This document shows positions 1-10,748 of a DNA stretch of 35,171 bases, in pieces. The DNA is taken from contig CAUDNR010004605.1 in the NCBI GenBank assembly GCA_958430865.1, positions 2,253 to 37,423 of the forward strand, given 5' to 3'. Origin of the DNA: Entrophospora sp. SA101 (Eukaryota > Glomeromycota > Glomeromycetes > Entrophosporales > Entrophosporaceae). Both the position numbers and the translations under genes were made by a program. Positions within the stretch are counted from its first letter, which is position 1. Every line of letters begins with the position of its first letter. The notes under the pieces were generated by a model, which searched no databases, had not been told where the DNA came from, and saw only the letters and a program-made list of their open reading frames with translations.

Positions 1-234
1 TAATTTGGCTACCCAGGTACTAACGTTTATCTTTATTATTATTATTACTATAAACCCACGGAGGAGAAATGTTAGCAAATTCACATTGATTTCTTATTCA
101 ATAAGAATGTTGTACTTTAAGAAACTGAAAGATCATCAAGAAATTCAATCACGTGATTGATATCTTCAATGTACGGACAGTGAATTAACGAACATAGAGG
201 GTATTCTCATTTTCACGCTCTTTTCTTAAAAGGT

Positions 235-540
235 TTAAAGTACAACATAGCAGCTTTTCTCTGTGATTGGTTGATACATAGAGAAAAATTGATCAGACGA
301 TTTTATAATACGTTTATCATTACTAAAAGGACTTTTATACCAAGACATATATTGATTTGGGTGGTGAATCGAAGACAATAAATTGCAAGTTGTGACAAGG
401 TCAACGAATGGTGTCACTTGACAAAAAATGACGGACATCACATCATAATTGTGAGATCCTTGGAAGGTTGTCCATTTGGTAGCTTCATCTCCACCAAACC
501 AGAATATAATGAATGTTTGCGAGTTATGTAATGTGTTCAA
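235..540 (-). CDS. Hypothetical protein fragment, family not recognised
   Basis: An open frame of about 100 residues reads on the minus strand with varied, protein-like composition, including the motif FWFGGDEATKWTTFQG and later SIHHPNQYMSWYKSPFSND. It has no convincing ATG: the open frame begins at a TTG and an in-frame stop lies a short way upstream, so this is probably an internal or 3' exon. A short frame further downstream (about 130-185, ending in a Leu-Ser-Val-Ser-stop) has an acidic, helical look and could be a last exon, but I could not fix the splice sites. A transposon end begins at 609, just 5' of this exon, so the gene may have been cut by insertion. I do not recognise the family. 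Coding status is an inference from composition only. Confidence 0.3.
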   Translation of the reverse strand: MNTLHNSQTFIIFWFGGDEATKWTTFQGSHNYDVMSVIFCQVTPFVDLVTTCNLLSSIHHPNQYMSWYKSPFSNDKRIIKSSDQFFSMYQPITEKSCYVVL

Positions 541-606
541 AGAAAAACGGAATGCTTACGGTATGAGAATTGATTATGTAATTCTGGTCCTGAGTTGGGC
601 TGCTGA

Positions 607-720
607 TACAGTCAAACCTCGTCACAGTGGATTTCTTGTTACAACGGATTTAAATATTCCCTTTTTTTATTAACATTAATTAAAATTGTTTGTCATAACG
701 GATTTATTATTAATAAATTT
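607..720. mobile_element. One end of a TA-inserting (Tc1/mariner/pogo-like) element
   Basis: A TA dinucleotide at 607-608 is followed by CAGTCAAACCTCGTCACAGT. This has the CAGTC-AACCTCGT look typical of pogo/Tc1-mariner terminal repeats. A related motif (ACAACGGATTTA, then ATAACGGATTTA) recurs about 65 bases further in. No matching opposite end was found downstream, so this is probably a truncated element. Confidence 0.4.
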
Positions 721-747
721 GTTCCACAACTAGTGGTTGTAAAACAT

Positions 748-782
748 ATAGTTGGCTCGGTCTAAAGGTCTCCTAAATTTTA
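748..782. repeat. Short dispersed repeat shared with 28985-29022
   Basis: ATAGTTGGCTC-GTCTAAA followed by CTCCTAAA is found here and again at 28985-29022 in the same orientation with a few differences. It is probably a piece of an unidentified dispersed element. Confidence 0.4.
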
Positions 783-1075
783 AAAGTATAGAAGTCATTT
801 CCTGTCCCACCTTTTAAAAAAATAACTCTATTGGTTGATAGAATAAGTCTTTAATTTTAATGTAATAGAGATATTTTCTCAAAAAAATTATTGTTATAGG
901 GCTCTATTCTTTTTTAAAACATATACTTTACTATGCTCATGAGGAATTTGAGCGCTAGGGTCATTGTTAAATTTCGACCATCATTATTAATTACAAAACC
1001 ATTTCCATAAAAATACTTTTATCATGCCTTAACAAAAGAAATAATAATTTACATTCAATAAAAAAACTTTTTTAG

Positions 1076-2257
1076 CTTATCTTCAAAATATATAAAAAGA
1101 TCAAAAAAATCAATGATGGAATTGGTCAAAATTCAGAAATTATTCAAGAAAATGATATGAATAAGATGCATGTTAAAAAAATTTTTTTTATATAACAAAA
1201 TCTAAGAAAAATATTTGTTCATTAGTTTGGACAATCTTTTCAGACGTTCCTGGAAGTAATAGTGAAATTAAAAAATACGAAAAATGATCATTGATATTGA
1301 AGAATAGCAAAATAGTAAAAAAGTTAGCATATATCTTAGTACACCAAATTCTGAAATCTCAACAAAAGCAATTATCAAAGATATTTTTGACAAAGGTTTT
1401 TTTTACTGTTTTTATAAAAAAATTTTTTTTTTAATAGAATTTACTAAATTCTCAATAAAATCAGAAAAGATATGTTATGTGCCAAGATGTAATGGTGATT
1501 ACATGGAAATGGTTAGACTTAAATCTTATCAAGATTATTTGTCATTGCCATTAAACCGATGGAATATACCAGAACCAAATCTTGATGAAAAACTTGAAGT
1601 TGGTAAATAAAAAGTTTACATCAATAGATTATAAATCATAAATATTTCTGATAATAATATGATTGGTTAATTATATTAGCAACTGAGTTAGATTTGATTA
1701 TTATGCCAGGCTTGGCATTTGACATTGAAAGAAATAGGCTAGGCCATACCAGAACCAAATCTTGATGAAAAACTTGAAGTTGGTAAATAAAAAGTTTACA
1801 TCAATAGATTATAAATCATAAATATTTCTGATAATAATATGATTGGTTAATTATATTAGCAACTGAGTTAGATTTGATTATTATGCCAGGCTTGGCATTT
1901 GACATTGAAAGAAATAGGCTAGGCCATGGAAAAGGGTAAAGAATTAGTTGGATTAAAAATCATTTTTTGAATTATTATTAATTTTCTATTGTATAAACAG
2001 ATACTATGATAAATTTTTAGCTAATTGTCAAAAACTATCAATAGAAAATAAAAAAAATCTACCAATAACCAGTAAGTAATAATTTGTTTTAAATTCAATC
2101 TAATATCAATCAACATATACATAGTACAATTAATTATCTTTTTTAAAAAGTTGCAATTGTGCTTGAAAGTCAAATACTCAAAAAAATACCAACTACAAAC
2201 TATGATATAAAGCCTGACATAGTTTTAACTCATAATCAAATTTTTACGAAGGATTGA
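1076..2257 (+). CDS. 5-formyltetrahydrofolate cyclo-ligase (MTHFS/5-FCL), multi-exon
   Basis: The enzyme uses ATP to close 5-formyl-THF into 5,10-methenyl-THF, returning stored folate to one-carbon metabolism. Supported exons are 1076-1171, 1308-1395, 1465-1602, 1860-1935, 2001-2071 and 2151-2257, all joined by GT-AG introns. They read in one frame to a TGA stop and give about 191 residues. Family signatures are SIYLSTPNSEISTK, ICYVPRCNGDYMEMVRLKS, WNIPEP, DLIIMPGLAFD and the nucleotide-loop motif RLGHGKGYYDKFL, whose GYYD is completed across the 1936-2000 intron. The spacing between the two Gln residues flanking the 1172-1307 intron equals that in the human enzyme, so the TAG at 1305-1307 is better read as a splice acceptor than as a nonsense codon. 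The initiator exon upstream of 1076 is unresolved (one candidate ATG lies near 934). A 180-bp tandem duplication sits in the 1603-1859 intron interval. Identity is high-confidence; functionality depends on skipping that duplication. Confidence 0.85.
1566..1927. repeat. Perfect 180-bp tandem duplication inside the cyclo-ligase gene
   Basis: The 180 bases beginning at 1566 repeat without a mismatch from 1746. The unit carries the end of one coding exon, its donor (1603, copy at 1783), a whole intron, the acceptor (1679, copy at 1859) and most of the following exon. Reading straight through the copy junction shifts the frame and reaches a stop after five codons. Splicing from the first donor to the second acceptor restores the normal protein. 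Confidence 0.97.
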
Positions 2258-4150
2258 TTTTATTTCTTTAGAAAGGTAAAATTGTCATTTTATTTTTTCA
2301 AATTAATCATAATAGTCAAATAAAAAATACAATATGATTTTTCATAATTCCTTTATTAATTTAGGAGGAAACAATACCTGATTGAAAAATATTTTTAAAA
2401 AAATAAAAAACTTACTATACATAATATAATGTAAGATACAAAAAAACTTTTAAATAATAATTATAATCAAGGAGATTTTGATAAGTAGTAATCTTTGAAC
2501 TTTGTCATTAATTGGCTGTTGTATCTTAATGTATATTTGTTCATCTATTCTTTGATGTCAAAATTTTATGTGCATCTTCATTACAAACATGTAATCTTGC
2601 TTGAAACATGAATATGCTGTACTACTGATGAATATAAGTTCTTAACTTTTTGTTTATTAATTAAACTAAAAACAAATAATTTAATCATTTGAAAGCGCGT
2701 GACCATTCATTAGCTAAAATATTTTTATAAACCAAAAGGCTTCTTTCCCTGAAATTGACAACTATATGTAATCTAAAGCTATCTTTGATAAATTTGGAAA
2801 CAAATCTAGATTTAAATCATCCTCAAAACTTCTAGGGGTGAATGAATGCCCATTCATGTGATTTGGATTTGTGAGTTCAAGAATATTTATATAATAAGTG
2901 TATACCATTAGTGCTGATCCATTTATTTTAACATATTATATACAATAAGTAAAACAATAATTTAGGCAATGGCAAATTTTCCCTTAAAGTTGTTTTTGAT
3001 ATTTAAAAAAGTCATTATTAGGAATGATTGTGCAAATATCAAAATTTAGATATCCATTACTTCCTGTTGTTGATGCTATCAACATTATTATTATTAAATT
3101 GTTATTAACTTATGATGATTCTTTAAAAATAATTTTGATAATTTATATCATTTGTTTAAATTAAAATATAAAAGCTTTATTGGCTAAAAAATTGTGTGGT
3201 GTTTGCAGGACTTTCATATTTTCATTCGTACTAGTGTGTCTCCATTTATAGCGTTTTGAGCAAGTTTGTGGTTCCACACATAGCAACTTGAGTAGCTCGT
3301 AATTAATCATGATGCAACCAATGTGAGCCTGAAGCTGATATAGCAGAAAAAAGTAATGATGACAAACCTCATAAGATTCAAGATTCGAGATATAGGCAAG
3401 TGCTCCCAATTTCATTCCAGAATTATTCAAGCCTTGTATATCTTTTAAATTAATCAGAGTGTACACATACAGACCGCAGGCCATGAGGTGGCAACTGCAA
3501 GAAAGATCTGACTTGCATTCCGCGGCATTTCAGAGTGTCAACCGCCGATGCCCTTTAGTCATACAACCATTCAGATATCAGTATAGCACACAGAAGATGA
3601 AACACGGCAGAAGACTGCAGTTAGCTCATCTGGTATAGGAAGGACATGGATCCTTGTTAACATTTGAACGAGTACATTTTATTTTTTTGTTTTCCAAAAT
3701 TTTATCAGACACTTTAATTGCTGATCCGTGAATGAATCGGGAGCACACCCCCAATTCTATAGCAAAGTCTTAAATATCACGTACAACCACCCCTTTATTA
3801 GCTTTATTCATACATAGTAAGCCAACTTTGTTTTAGTAAATCTGTAACGTCAACAACCCCACAAATGTAGATCTGATCAGACAGATCGTGCGTGTGTGAT
3901 AATAATAAATAGCCGTGTGACCTTTGCCCAGAAAAATGCATACATGAAGAAAAATGTAGATATTGCCAATAAAAGGAATTATCAAAGAGATCTTCAACCC
4001 TTCTATTTTATTCATATTAATATTAATTAAAAATTTTTTTTTATAAAAAAAGAAAAGTATCTAACGAAGTTTGAAATTTTTTTTGAATTAATATTACATT
4101 AATAGATAGATAGAAATTTATTTATTTATTTTTTATTATCATTATATGGT

Positions 4151-4152
<2 letters not shown>
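2258..4152. other. Intergenic region, no supported gene
   Basis: I find no coding exon that can be defended here. Bases about 3180-3660 are noticeably less AT-rich than the rest and contain a roughly 107-codon minus frame (3161-3484) without family features. A stretch at 3618-3675 looks faintly like the A and B boxes of a tRNA gene but does not fold as one. The remainder is AT-rich and low in information. Confidence 0.5.

Positions 4153-4156
<4 letters not shown>

Positions 4157-4197
<41 letters not shown>
4157..4197. repeat. (AT)n microsatellite
   Basis: About twenty uninterrupted AT dinucleotides, flanked by further TA-rich sequence. It lies about 120 bases upstream of the F-box gene start, inside its likely promoter/5' UTR region. 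Confidence 0.97.
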
Positions 4198-4204
<7 letters not shown>

Positions 4205-4315
4205 TTTATATATTTATCTATTAAAAAACTATCTTAATAATTTTTATATATAAAAAGAAAAAGAGTAAAATGTAAAAAGAGCAATGAGTTATTTACAGTT
4301 TTACGTGAATTTTTT

Positions 4316-5363
4316 ATGTGTTCAATATTTGGATCTAATAATAATAGTGTAAATCCTGACAAATTAGAAAAGGAACATTATAAAGAGAAATCATCATCAT
4401 CAATTAATAATGATAAAAAAGATTTTTCAACCAAATCATCATCATCATCATCATTAGTAGCAGCAGCAGGAATAGTAGTAGCAGCAGTCAAAAATTCAAA
4501 AACACTAATTAAACCAACATCAACATCATCAATATCATTGTCAACAACAACAACAACAAAAACCATTAATAATATTCCAAACATACCATCATCATCAATT
4601 ATACCAAATCCGATAATAATAAAAACAATCATAACTCAATTACCAGCTGAAATCATAATAGATATTTGTAAAAAAGTTACACCAATTGATTTATACAATT
4701 TATCCACTGTATGTAAATTTTTTCGTGATTTATTATGGTCAAAATCATTGACAACACAAATGATTTGGAAAGAATCAAGACGGCAATCCTTGAAATATCC
4801 TGAGTTGGATCCACCATTTGGTTTAACGGAACAAAAATATATTTGGTTAACTTTGTTGGCAAAAAAATGTCAATATTGTGATGGATTATACGAAAGATTT
4901 TATTACGAAATTTGGCCATCAATGATTATTTGTTGCGGAAGTTGTTTTAGTGAAAAAACTATACAATTATCGTAAGTATTATTTATGAAAAATATTTTAA
5001 TTTGTATATTTTATTTACATGATACTAATACTAATCCAATCAATTGCATTTAAATATTATTTTATATAATAATAAAGGCTACGTAATCCACCATCATCAA
5101 TTCCAAAAATAGTGTTTTCACTCATTCCCTCAACGAAATGTTATAACCCATCAGTTTTCTATCAAAAATTTTATTGGAAATCTGATATAAAGAATATAAT
5201 GGAGAAACTGAATAGTTTTGATAACAACAATAATGATGATAATGAAGAAATGAAAAATTCATGGATAGCAGAAAAAGAAATCGAAGTTAGAAATATCTTA
5301 CAAAGCATGAAACCTTACCAAAAGCAAGAATTTCAACAATTAAGAATAGATTTGATAGAATAA
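4316..5363 (+). CDS. F-box protein with Cys-rich (CxxC...CxxC) tail
   Basis: Two exons, 4316-4971 and 5078-5363, joined by a GTAAGT...AAG intron that splits a Ser codon; the spliced product is 313 residues. Residues 1-105 are a low-complexity Ser/Thr/Asn linker encoded by TCA and ACA runs. Residues about 108-152 form an F-box (TQLPAEIIIDICKKVTPIDL, then LSTVCKFFRDLLWS), the module that docks to Skp1 in SCF ubiquitin ligases. Behind it come CQYC (185-188) and CGSC (207-210), a probable zinc-binding pair seen in fungal F-box proteins of this layout. The C-terminus is charged and predicted helical. The start is the first in-frame ATG. It converges with the F-box/LRR gene 350 bases downstream. 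The second exon recurs, broken, at 34236-34501. The target for ubiquitination is unknown. Confidence 0.85.
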
Positions 5364-5715
5364 AACTAATGTTTTAAAAAAAATGAAAAATGTTTATTTA
5401 TTTATAATGTATGAATATATATATATATGTGCAAAACTTATTTAATAAATTCTGTAAATTAGAAAAATTTTTTTCTCTTTACATTTTATGAATGTTTATG
5501 TATGTGGATTTGAATTTGGATGTGGGATGTGGATTTGGATATGAATTGGATTTGGGTTTGGATGTGAATATGGATATGGGTATGGACATGGATATGGAAA
5601 TGAATATTGATATGGATATTGATATGGATATATATAAATATATATACATATGAGAGAGTGTGATAAAAAAAAAACAAAGCATATACATATAAGAATTATT
5701 TAAAAAAAAAATATT
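5364..5715. repeat. Degenerate hexamer array (GGATAT-type) between convergent genes
   Basis: From about 5497 to 5630 the sequence is built from variants of GGATAT, GGATTT and GGATGT, ending in ATATATAAATATATATA. It lies in the 3' intergenic space of the two convergent F-box genes and would be transcribed in both their 3' UTRs. The minus-strand frames it opens (Ile-Ser or His-Ile repeats) are by-products of the repeat and not genes. The same array, with a different internal order, is present at 34637-34790. Confidence 0.9.
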
Positions 5716-7681
5716 TTATACAAAACTCATCACATTCTTCCATAAAGGATCCCTCCTTTCTGAAAAATTAAAGAAAATAACATTCCTTTATTAATTAATT
5801 ATACAATAGAAAAATCATATAAAAGGAATTAAAATAGAACCTACCAGAAAGAATAGGCCAAGTGTCAATATAATCTTGATTGATAAAAGGTATCACGTTT
5901 GATAATTTTCTACACAAGTTTTTATCATATTCTAATAATGTGTCATTAGCAATTCTCAATTCCTTTAAAACTCTACCATTTTCACGTGAATAATCAGCAA
6001 CAACTTCTAACAAAGTGTCATTGAAAATTTCAACATCAAGACTTAAAACCTGTAAATTTCTACAATTAGAGTTTTCCAATAGTATAGTTAAAGATTCTGG
6101 TGCAATATTATATCTGCATTCAATCTGTAAATGATTTAAAGTTTCTGGTAATAGTTTTCCCAATTGATATGAGTTGGTGAGTGAAAATAATTCAGAGTTG
6201 TTGCTAACATCACTTAATGCTAAATGAACTAATTTTGAATGCTTTAACCATTTTTGTAATTCATTAATTTGTAAAGTTCTTATTGACAATGAATCTAAAT
6301 TTGGAATTTGCTGTTGTTTGATAAATTTTGATAACTCTGGTGTAATGAAGTCAATCACCAATTCCTTTAAATTTTGTCTTGCCATCATTACAATTGAAGT
6401 TGCTGTAACTTCTGACAAAGGACTAAAATCAGTTGCATGATTTATTGTTAATTTTGTAATTGATGATAATAGATTATTTTTATTTATTAAAGAAGAAAAA
6501 GAGGAAGTAGGTGATGATGGTGGCGATGGTGGCAGTGATGGTTCTGGGAACATGAAATTATTTATATCTTTTTCTTGATAACAATTTACTAAAGTTAATG
6601 ATTTTAAATTGTAACATTTTGCTAAAATTTCCAATGAATTCCAATTGATAAACATTTTTCTAAGATCTAATTCTGTTATACTATCTGTTTGACTTGCTAA
6701 AGCTGAGAATATTGAAACAGAACTTATTGGATCAAATATTCCCAAGTAAGGTAAAGTGGTATAAATAAATTTTAAATTATTTTGTGATTCAATCAATGAT
6801 TGTAGTTTACTTGAAAGTATGTTGATTTCATATTGTTGCTGTGGAGGTGATGGTGGAGTAATCACCAATGTGTGGATATTTTGTGAATTCTTGATTATAA
6901 CATCAATCAGTTCGATCATATAACCTTCATTATCATTTGATGAACAATCTATTTGAAGTTCAGTGAGTTGAGAAATTGATTGCTGAATTCCTTCAAAACT
7001 TGAAAAATTTGGTATATTGTAACGGGTTTGTAATTGACAATTCAAACTTTTCAATCCATAATTGTTATTGAATAACATTTCAAATATAGCTGATTCCAAT
7101 ACAGGAATTGTAGTTTTATGACGTAGTCTATAATCTGCTGTCTCATTCCACCATTGAGAAATTGAATATTGTACATTACCAATGTCAAGTTCTTTCAGAA
7201 ATGATGGATAATCAAATAATGCTTCTCCGTAATAATTGATCATATCATAACCCTCATCAATTAAATGCTGTTTTTTATTTTTTGAAAGACATGCAATATA
7301 TGTACGTATTAAAAGATACCCTTTATGATGATCTTGTGGCCACTTCAAATCTGAAAATGGACAACTCCATAAAAGTTGTATGGCTATACTACACAAAGTA
7401 CTATTCACCCTGGTCCAAGAGAATAAAGATGCTTTATCCTTGACATTTTTCAAGATTTCTTCGATACAATCTGATGGGAGGGATTTTTTATTTGTGGTAG
7501 AAGAAAATTTATTGTGTTTGTTGTTGTGGTTGTTGTAATTGTTGTTATTCATTTTTGATGAATGATTATTTTGAACTCCTACAAGTTTTTTTTTAAAAGA
7601 TATAACTTTTATTAAAAAAGCAAACAAAAAAAGAATTATAGACATTTATTTATACATACCAATTGTTGGAATGACAAGCAT
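5716..7681 (-). CDS. F-box/leucine-rich-type protein, three exons
   Basis: Exons on the minus strand are 7681-7660 (22 nt), 7578-5845 and 5759-5716 (44 nt), with GTATGT...TAG and GTAGGT...CAG introns. The product is 599 residues. Without the first intron the frame would start with an implausible hydrophobic leader that is in fact intron sequence. Spliced, it begins MLVIPTIGVQNNHSSKMNNN. An Asn-rich stretch precedes an F-box at about 40-85 (SLPSDCIEEILKNVKDKASL, then FSWTRVNSTLC). The remaining 500 residues contain irregular leucine-rich segments such as SITELDLRKMFINWNSLEIL and LKSLTLVNC, as expected of a substrate-recognition domain. The terminal mini-exon encodes ERRDPLWKNVMSFV. It is conserved with only a silent change in the second copy at 34870-34913, which supports this gene model. 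Its likely role is an SCF substrate receptor; the target is unknown. Confidence 0.88.
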
Positions 7682-9373
7682 TGTTTCAGATATAATTAAA
7701 AAAAGATGATAAATTTTCTATTTTTTATCAATTTTATTTTTTTGTTTGTTTAGTCTGATTTTTTTTTTTGTTTTGGTTTTTATTTATTTAGTCAATTTTT
7801 TTAATTTTTTGAAAAGGAAAATTTTTTAAGTTTATTTATACTACAAAATTTGAATTAACAAGGAAATAAAATAAAAATAATTTAAGCATATATATAATAA
7901 TAATTTTAATATTTATGTAGGGGAACGTACAAATATTGTTTTGATGAAACAAATAAACACCAATACCTTCTCTATTTACATGCAACTCAAAACAAATTTG
8001 GAGAGTAATGCTGTTATCTATCGTTCCATAATAACCCATAAAAAAGCAATGTTAAAGGAACTTATTTAGTTGGTGCATAGGTGGGTTCATGCGATTTTTT
8101 AAAAATAAATCTATTTATATCACGTGTCACTCTCACACAAACTTAAAAGTTGAAGTAACATCTATATACTATAGTCATGATGTTGTATATATATAATACG
8201 TATATATAATACGTATAAATAAATAAAATAAATAAACTTTTTTTTTATATATAAAAAAAAACCCCCTAATTTTTTACTTACTATTCGTATTACTGATCAC
8301 TACAAATTCCACGCGTCTACCCATTTTACCTACAGGCGAACACTTAAAAATTTTCTTTTCTCAAAAAAAAAAAAAAAAAAAAAAAATTTCAATCTACTAC
8401 ACGATAACAATGAACAAAAACTTGAGTTTCCATTTAAAGATTCATTGAATAAAATAAACGTGCGTGGATGAATTCTGAATGAAACCTCTAACCTTTCCCC
8501 CCCAGGAAACGGGACTCGACTACTTATTGTTATAAAGAATATTTGAATAATGAATATAAAAATATTTTTTGTGCCATTGAAAGGATTTCTTTCTAGTCTC
8601 TTTGAGAGTTGTTCATTCATTAAAAGAAGGTGTCTCGATACAAGATAATAGTTATTAATATATAATTATCGTCCTTTTTATTATCATTAATGATATGTTA
8701 TTGTAGTTGTTGTTTTCCTCATAACTTCATCCTCCAGTTACTTATCTATTATCAAATTTGACCATTTCCTGAATCATCCTCATTATTACTATTAGCCATA
8801 TTATGAATTCTTTAAATTGGAACTATTTAAAATATTATATGAGAGGAGCAAGGAATTTTAAAAAAAGGTATTACCAAAAGATCTTTTCAGTTAACAACAA
8901 AGTAGTACTAGTAATAGTAAAATCATTGTCCAGAAAAAAATCTTTTGCATTATTATTAGCAACATCACCATTATTATTTATTATTCATTTTAACATCACC
9001 AGCAGATAATTGAGCCAAATTAGAAATAGTTTTCGTATATATTTATTACGTACGATTTCGATGTAATTTTTTTATTTTAACTCGGAAAATTATCAAATAT
9101 GCATCTCTATTATAAATGCTGCATAGTAATAAATTTATATTAGTACATTTGCTTTTTTAATTTATTTATTCATCTAATTTTTTTTATTGTAATATTGAAT
9201 CAAGATAGTTTTCGTTGTAGATTTGCATGAATAGCTGGAAAACATTCTGAAAGTAAATGACTATCTTTGAGAAATAATTACTAAACATTTGCTTATATAT
9301 TGGACCTTTTTTCCTATTGTTTTTATAGTTTTCGATAGAGGAAATCAGGATACAGATTTTAAGCCCATATATT
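7682..9373. other. Upstream/intergenic region, no supported gene
   Basis: This interval begins with the likely promoter and 5' UTR of the F-box/LRR gene. I see T-rich tracts (7725-7800), a poly(A) run at about 8365-8387, and a short C-run near 8500. Small open frames (for example plus 8803-9009) lack any family feature or splice context. Nothing here can be called a gene. Confidence 0.45.
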
Positions 9374-10323
9374 GCAAAAAACGAATTTGAAAACACTATG
9401 ATTAAATATATCGGAAAGGTGTTGATGGACTTGTAAGTTAATTTTTAATAATAGTATTTATAATGTTATTCTAATTCATGTGTCATACTAATAATCAATT
9501 TATTATTAGCATCCACAAAATAATTGATGTGTCCAGCTATATTATGCATATTGATACTGTTGAAAGAGATTGGATTGTTAACAAAATATCTCCATTGTTT
9601 ATTTATCTCGAGGCAACATTATTAATAAAATACAATTTCACTGGTAATTGGTATTTTTTAAGATTTTTTTTGTAACTTATAAATGTAATTACTTATGTAC
9701 TCAAACATATAGGATTGAATAGATATTGAACCTACACATCAACATCTTGTTATTGAAGACAATACATCAAACAAAGACCAATAAAAGCTGATATAGTTGG
9801 TGTCCGATTGTCAGATAATCATCAGGTTATATTTTTAGAAATGAGTGGAGCTCCTACTGATTTTTTAAAAAATCATCCAATCAGTGATGCAAATAAAACA
9901 CTCCAGGAACGAATGGACTCCTTAAATTCTGTTCTCTTAAATTTCCTTTGCTATGATGTTAGGTTTGTATGGAAAGTTCATTCTTTAAGTATTCAAGGAA
10001 TAAGTGAGTATTATTTTTTGATTGCTGCTTAAATTAAAAGTAGATCACCATTCATATCTTTTTGTTTATTATGTGGTAAGGGGATCGCCACACATTAAGG
10101 TGATTATCCTTAAGAGGGAAAGATGACTATGTTGATGAAGAAATATTATCAGCAGTTTTTCCACTTAGCTGGGATTTCCACTTCTGATTTCATGAAATAT
10201 TTAACATGATGGAATACATAATACTATCTGTCATGGAATATTCCAATGTCATAAAAGAGTTGATAAAGCACCCAGCAGATTCACAAGAATTTTCTATTCG
10301 ATACTGTATCACTTATAAATAGA
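9374..10323 (+). pseudogene. Broken multi-exon gene of a fungal multi-copy family
   Basis: Several protein-like blocks follow one another in order: NEFENTMIKYIGKVLMDL (about 9380-9433), a block ending RDWIVNKISPLFIYLEATLL (about 9480-9645), then KADIVGVRLSDNHQVIFLEM leading into SGAPTDF and a DSLNSVLLNFL segment (9786-10006), then, after a GTGAGT...AAG intron (10007-10080), DDYVDEEILSAVFPLSWDF and MEYIILSVMEYSNVIKEL (10081-10320). I associate this block order with uncharacterised proteins expanded in glomeromycete genomes. The D...LEMSG arrangement is loosely like a PD-(D/E)XK nuclease core, but that is speculative. The gene is broken: there is a frame change near 9770 and two in-frame TGA codons in the last block (10108-10110 and 10186-10188). 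No start was found. Confidence 0.6.
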
Positions 10324-10748
10324 TAACTTGGTCAACAGTTATTCATTAACAACTTTGGAATATTAGAAATTTTATTATAAAAAAAAAATAAACTGAGAAT
10401 CTTTTCTCTTATTACATTTATACTAATTGCAAAATTGGTAACCTCCTCAATCACTGACTCAAGTAGAATAATAATATATTTATTTAATAATTTTTAAATT
10501 TTGATCATGACTCAGGGTATAGGAAGCATCTATTAATGTAAATGATTTCCCGCTCAAAGGAATTTACAAGAGTATTTAAAGTTTACTTGGTAAGATCCAA
10601 TTCTTGGATATGGGTTTTCGTAATACTTGAGTTGATCCCATGCTAAAATTGAGATCGCCTCTATGAAAGAGTTTATATTTTTCGTAGCTAATCGCGAAAC
10701 CACATATATTTTATTACATAAGTAAAAAATAACTATTTATTAACCATC
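10324..10748. other. Intergenic, no supported gene
   Basis: AT-rich sequence with no coding signal, between the broken gene and a MITE. Nothing further can be supported. Confidence 0.4.

Noticed and set aside
1305..1307. In-frame TAG taken as a nonsense codon in the cyclo-ligase
   Set aside because: Reading it as the acceptor of a phase-0 intron (1172-1307) gives exactly the residue spacing of the family, with no need for a mutation. The donor GTTAAA is weak, so some doubt remains.
3161..3484. 107-codon minus frame
   Set aside because: No family feature, no splice context and unremarkable composition. It could be chance in the less AT-rich block.
3618..3675. tRNA-like stretch (TTAGCTCATCTGGTA followed by TTTGAACGA)
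   Set aside because: It resembles A and B boxes, but no 7-bp acceptor stem, proper 7-nt anticodon loop or T-stem can be formed. At best an old tRNA-derived repeat.
4378..4632. Asp/Val-rich minus frame
   Set aside because: Antisense of the TCA/ACA repeats in the F-box gene's linker.
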